Shown: positions 5,700-5,877 of the stretch, one piece after another
Numbering within the stretch: the first letter of the stretch is position 1
How the letters are laid out: each line of letters starts with the position of its first letter
From: Candidatus Omnitrophota bacterium
Lineage (GTDB): Bacteria; Omnitrophota; Gorgyraeia; Gorgyraeales; Gorgyraeaceae
Length of the DNA stretch: 5,877 nt
Assembly: GCA_013202925.1 (NCBI GenBank)
Contig: JABMRA010000066.1
Span: 1-5,877, forward strand
Reading direction: 5' to 3'
Notes under the pieces: generated by a model
Seen by the model: the letters and a program-made list of their open reading frames with translations, nothing else
What the model was told of the DNA's origin: nothing
Databases searched by the model: none
Position numbers and translations under genes: made by a program

Positions 5700-5877
5700 C
5701 TAGTCGCTGTCGAGTTCGACCCTTGCCTCTTCCCTGTCTACCTCAAAAACCACTGCATCACTCTCTATCTTAAGGACCTTGACAGAACCTATCTCCTGTC
5801 CTTCCCTGACTATCTCTCCATTTATGATTGCGATAGAGCCCTTGGCCTCATCCCACACAATGCCTTCCAGCCGCACA
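5700..5877 (-). CDS. PilP-like pilus/secretion accessory protein, C-terminal end (partial)
   Basis: Only the last 58 residues are in the window (codons from 5876 down to a TAG at 5700-5702), beginning VRLEGIVWDEAKGSIAIING. The pattern L-x-G-I-x-W-D-E ... A-I-I-N-G-E-I-V ... G-Q-E-I-G ... V-K-V-L-K-I ... D-A-V-V-F is that of the small beta-rich HR/PilP-type domain found in PilP and in GspC or GspB-like proteins, which links the inner-membrane assembly to the secretin. Its position directly before a PilQ-type gene, on the same strand, fits a pilMNOPQ-type cluster. The N-terminus is missing, so PilP cannot be told from GspC- or GspB-like proteins. The tail (EEARVELDSD) is acidic. Confidence 0.65.
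   Translation of the reverse strand, partial: VRLEGIVWDEAKGSIAIINGEIVREGQEIGSVKVLKIESDAVVFEVDREEARVELDSD

Overview
This window is almost entirely coding and every gene I can support lies on the minus strand, so it is read here from its right end to its left end. In transcription order it holds: the 3' end of a PilP-like pilus or secretion accessory gene (5700-5876), a compact PilQ-type secretin (4126-5523), a short DUF2344/TIGR03936 protein (3713-4015), ribonuclease G/E (rng, 2226-3731), ribosomal proteins L21 (rplU, 1829-2164) and L27 (rpmA, 1591-1827), the ribosome-assembly GTPase Obg (obgE, 621-1583), and the 5' part of glutamate 5-kinase (proB, 1-594, cut by the window edge).

Two functional blocks meet here. 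The right block is the end of a type IV pilus or type II-like secretion cluster, with a PilP-like periplasmic protein followed by its outer-membrane secretin. This implies a diderm bacterium. The left block is the widespread order DUF2344 - rng - rplU - rpmA - obgE - proB, which joins RNA processing, large-subunit ribosomal proteins and a 50S assembly GTPase. Its genes are tightly packed: a 19-nt overlap, a 61-nt gap, a 1-nt gap, a 7-nt gap and a 26-nt gap. Several Shine-Dalgarno sequences are clear, and two starts are GTG (rng and rplU).

The gaps that are not tight are filled by palindromic, repeat-like DNA of three different designs. One is a GTGCCAGGCAC-type hairpin between rng and rplU. 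One is a GTCATTGCGAG-type inverted repeat between the secretin and DUF2344 genes. One is a CACGGA-rich inverted repeat between the pilP-like gene and the secretin. The last is flanked by a 7-bp direct repeat, and removing the element plus one copy leaves a normal 25-nt operon junction. It therefore looks like a non-autonomous mobile (MITE-like) insertion inside an operon.

The gene order, the short PilQ-like secretin, the heavy use of AGG and ATA codons, and the density of dispersed palindromes suggest an uncultured diderm such as Omnitrophota, or a deltaproteobacterium-like lineage. That placement is inference and is not proven by this sequence. I found no sign of a new defence system, CRISPR array, tRNA, rRNA or phage gene. 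The most interesting material is the set of intergenic repeats and the half-length DUF2344 gene.
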